This document shows, in pieces, positions 42,549-42,646 of a stretch of 42,646 nucleotides of DNA. The notes beneath the pieces were generated by a model. That model searched no databases, had not been told where the DNA came from, and saw only the letters and a list, made by a program, of their open reading frames with translations. The DNA comes from Candidatus Cloacimonadota bacterium (GTDB lineage Bacteria > Cloacimonadota > Cloacimonadia > JGIOTU-2): assembly GCA_030613025.1 (NCBI GenBank), contig JAUWMT010000021.1:1-42646 (forward strand), read 5' to 3'. The translations under genes were made by a program, and so were the position numbers. Numbering within the stretch: the stretch's first letter is position 1; every line of letters starts with the position of its first letter.

Positions 42549-42646
42549 CCAATATCCAACCACAGTGTAATAAAAGAAAAAGAAGATTACACGGGGCAGG
42601 CACGGAATATCCAATGAAGAAGGAAAAAGATAGATGAGTGAGTAAG
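42549..42646 (+). mobile_element. Leader of a second four-helix-bundle-type element, cut by the window end
   Basis: CCAATATCCAAC (42549-42560) and CACGGAATATCCAATG (42601-42616) are the two halves of the 27-bp repeat at 37105-37131, split by about 40 extra bp that contain GTGTAAT..ATTACAC. Beyond it, GAAGGAAAAAGATAGATGAG matches the leader and start of the gene at 37089. Here ATG AGT GAG is followed by TAA; a GTG at 42638 (GTG AGT AAG) could be the start, or the copy may be broken. The window ends too soon to decide. Confidence 0.55.

Larger units (their letters stand above)
42157..42646. other. Terminal gene-free, repeat-rich region
   Basis: This region holds a partial copy of the purQ/comF repeat (42172-42212), a long copy of the CACGAAA element (42227-42374), ATTAGAAATT motifs shared with 33962-34007, a hairpin ACCTAAT-AAA-ATTAGGT (42496-42512), and the leader of a four-helix-bundle-type element. 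No complete gene is seen. Confidence 0.65.

Overview
The window looks like a chromosomal segment of an AT-rich, anaerobic-type, diderm bacterium, most likely a Cloacimonadota-like member of the FCB group; this is inferred from gene content and not proven. Supporting signs are the split small-type PurL/PurS/PurQ, lgt plus lipoproteins and many signal peptides, a MutL/GlmL-type ASKHA protein, a split transketolase, ordinary Shine-Dalgarno sites (AAGGAG-like), and a dense load of small dispersed intergenic repeats. No rRNA, tRNA, CRISPR array, prophage or intact transposase is visible.

Layout. 1-1087 is gene-free and packed with palindromes and dispersed repeats. 1088-6253 (minus) is a tight operon yajC-def-fmt-DUF116-rtcB-archease-secreted orphan: protein export, formyl-Met initiation/removal and RNA ligation. 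6337-7602 (minus) is a PDZ plus cysteine-peptidase-like protein. 7792-9566 (plus) is a two-gene transketolase. 9696-14445 (minus) is a run of five secreted or lipid-anchored proteins, mostly of unknown function. 14601-16673 (minus) has a nitronate monooxygenase-like flavoprotein and a YgjP-type metallopeptidase, followed by a 770-bp repeat-rich gap. 17444-26849 (minus) is purA, a lone ECF-type ATPase, a 1197-residue tetratricopeptide protein and a heterodimeric ABC exporter. 26992-28335 (plus) is a TldE/PmbA-type protein.

28640-40227 (minus) is one long, nearly continuous gene line that ends in a clear intrinsic terminator: purL-lgt-[four-helix-bundle element]-lipoprotein-purB-purS-purQ-comF-small protein-mutL-like-barrel/KOW-like protein. 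Its purine genes are separated by repeats. 40396-42156 (plus) has corA and a HAD acid phosphatase. The last 490 bp again hold repeats, including the leader of what appears to be a second four-helix-bundle element cut by the window edge.

Four points are most worth following up. (1) The four-helix-bundle (23S rRNA intervening-sequence protein family) gene lies between 27-bp near-perfect inverted repeats at an intergenic, non-rRNA site, and its leader recurs at the window end, so it behaves like a small mobile cassette. (2) A roughly 120-bp repeat lies upstream of both purQ and comF and carries TTGACA boxes pointing into them. (3) The MutL-like ATPase, a barrel-sandwich/KOW-like protein and a small Lys-rich protein form a module with no aminomutase next to it. 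(4) Several enzymes carry altered key motifs: PurA GDEAKAK, a cysteine-peptidase-like domain with Thr at the expected Cys position, a 5'-nucleotidase-like protein without metal ligands, and one degenerate ABC ATPase site.
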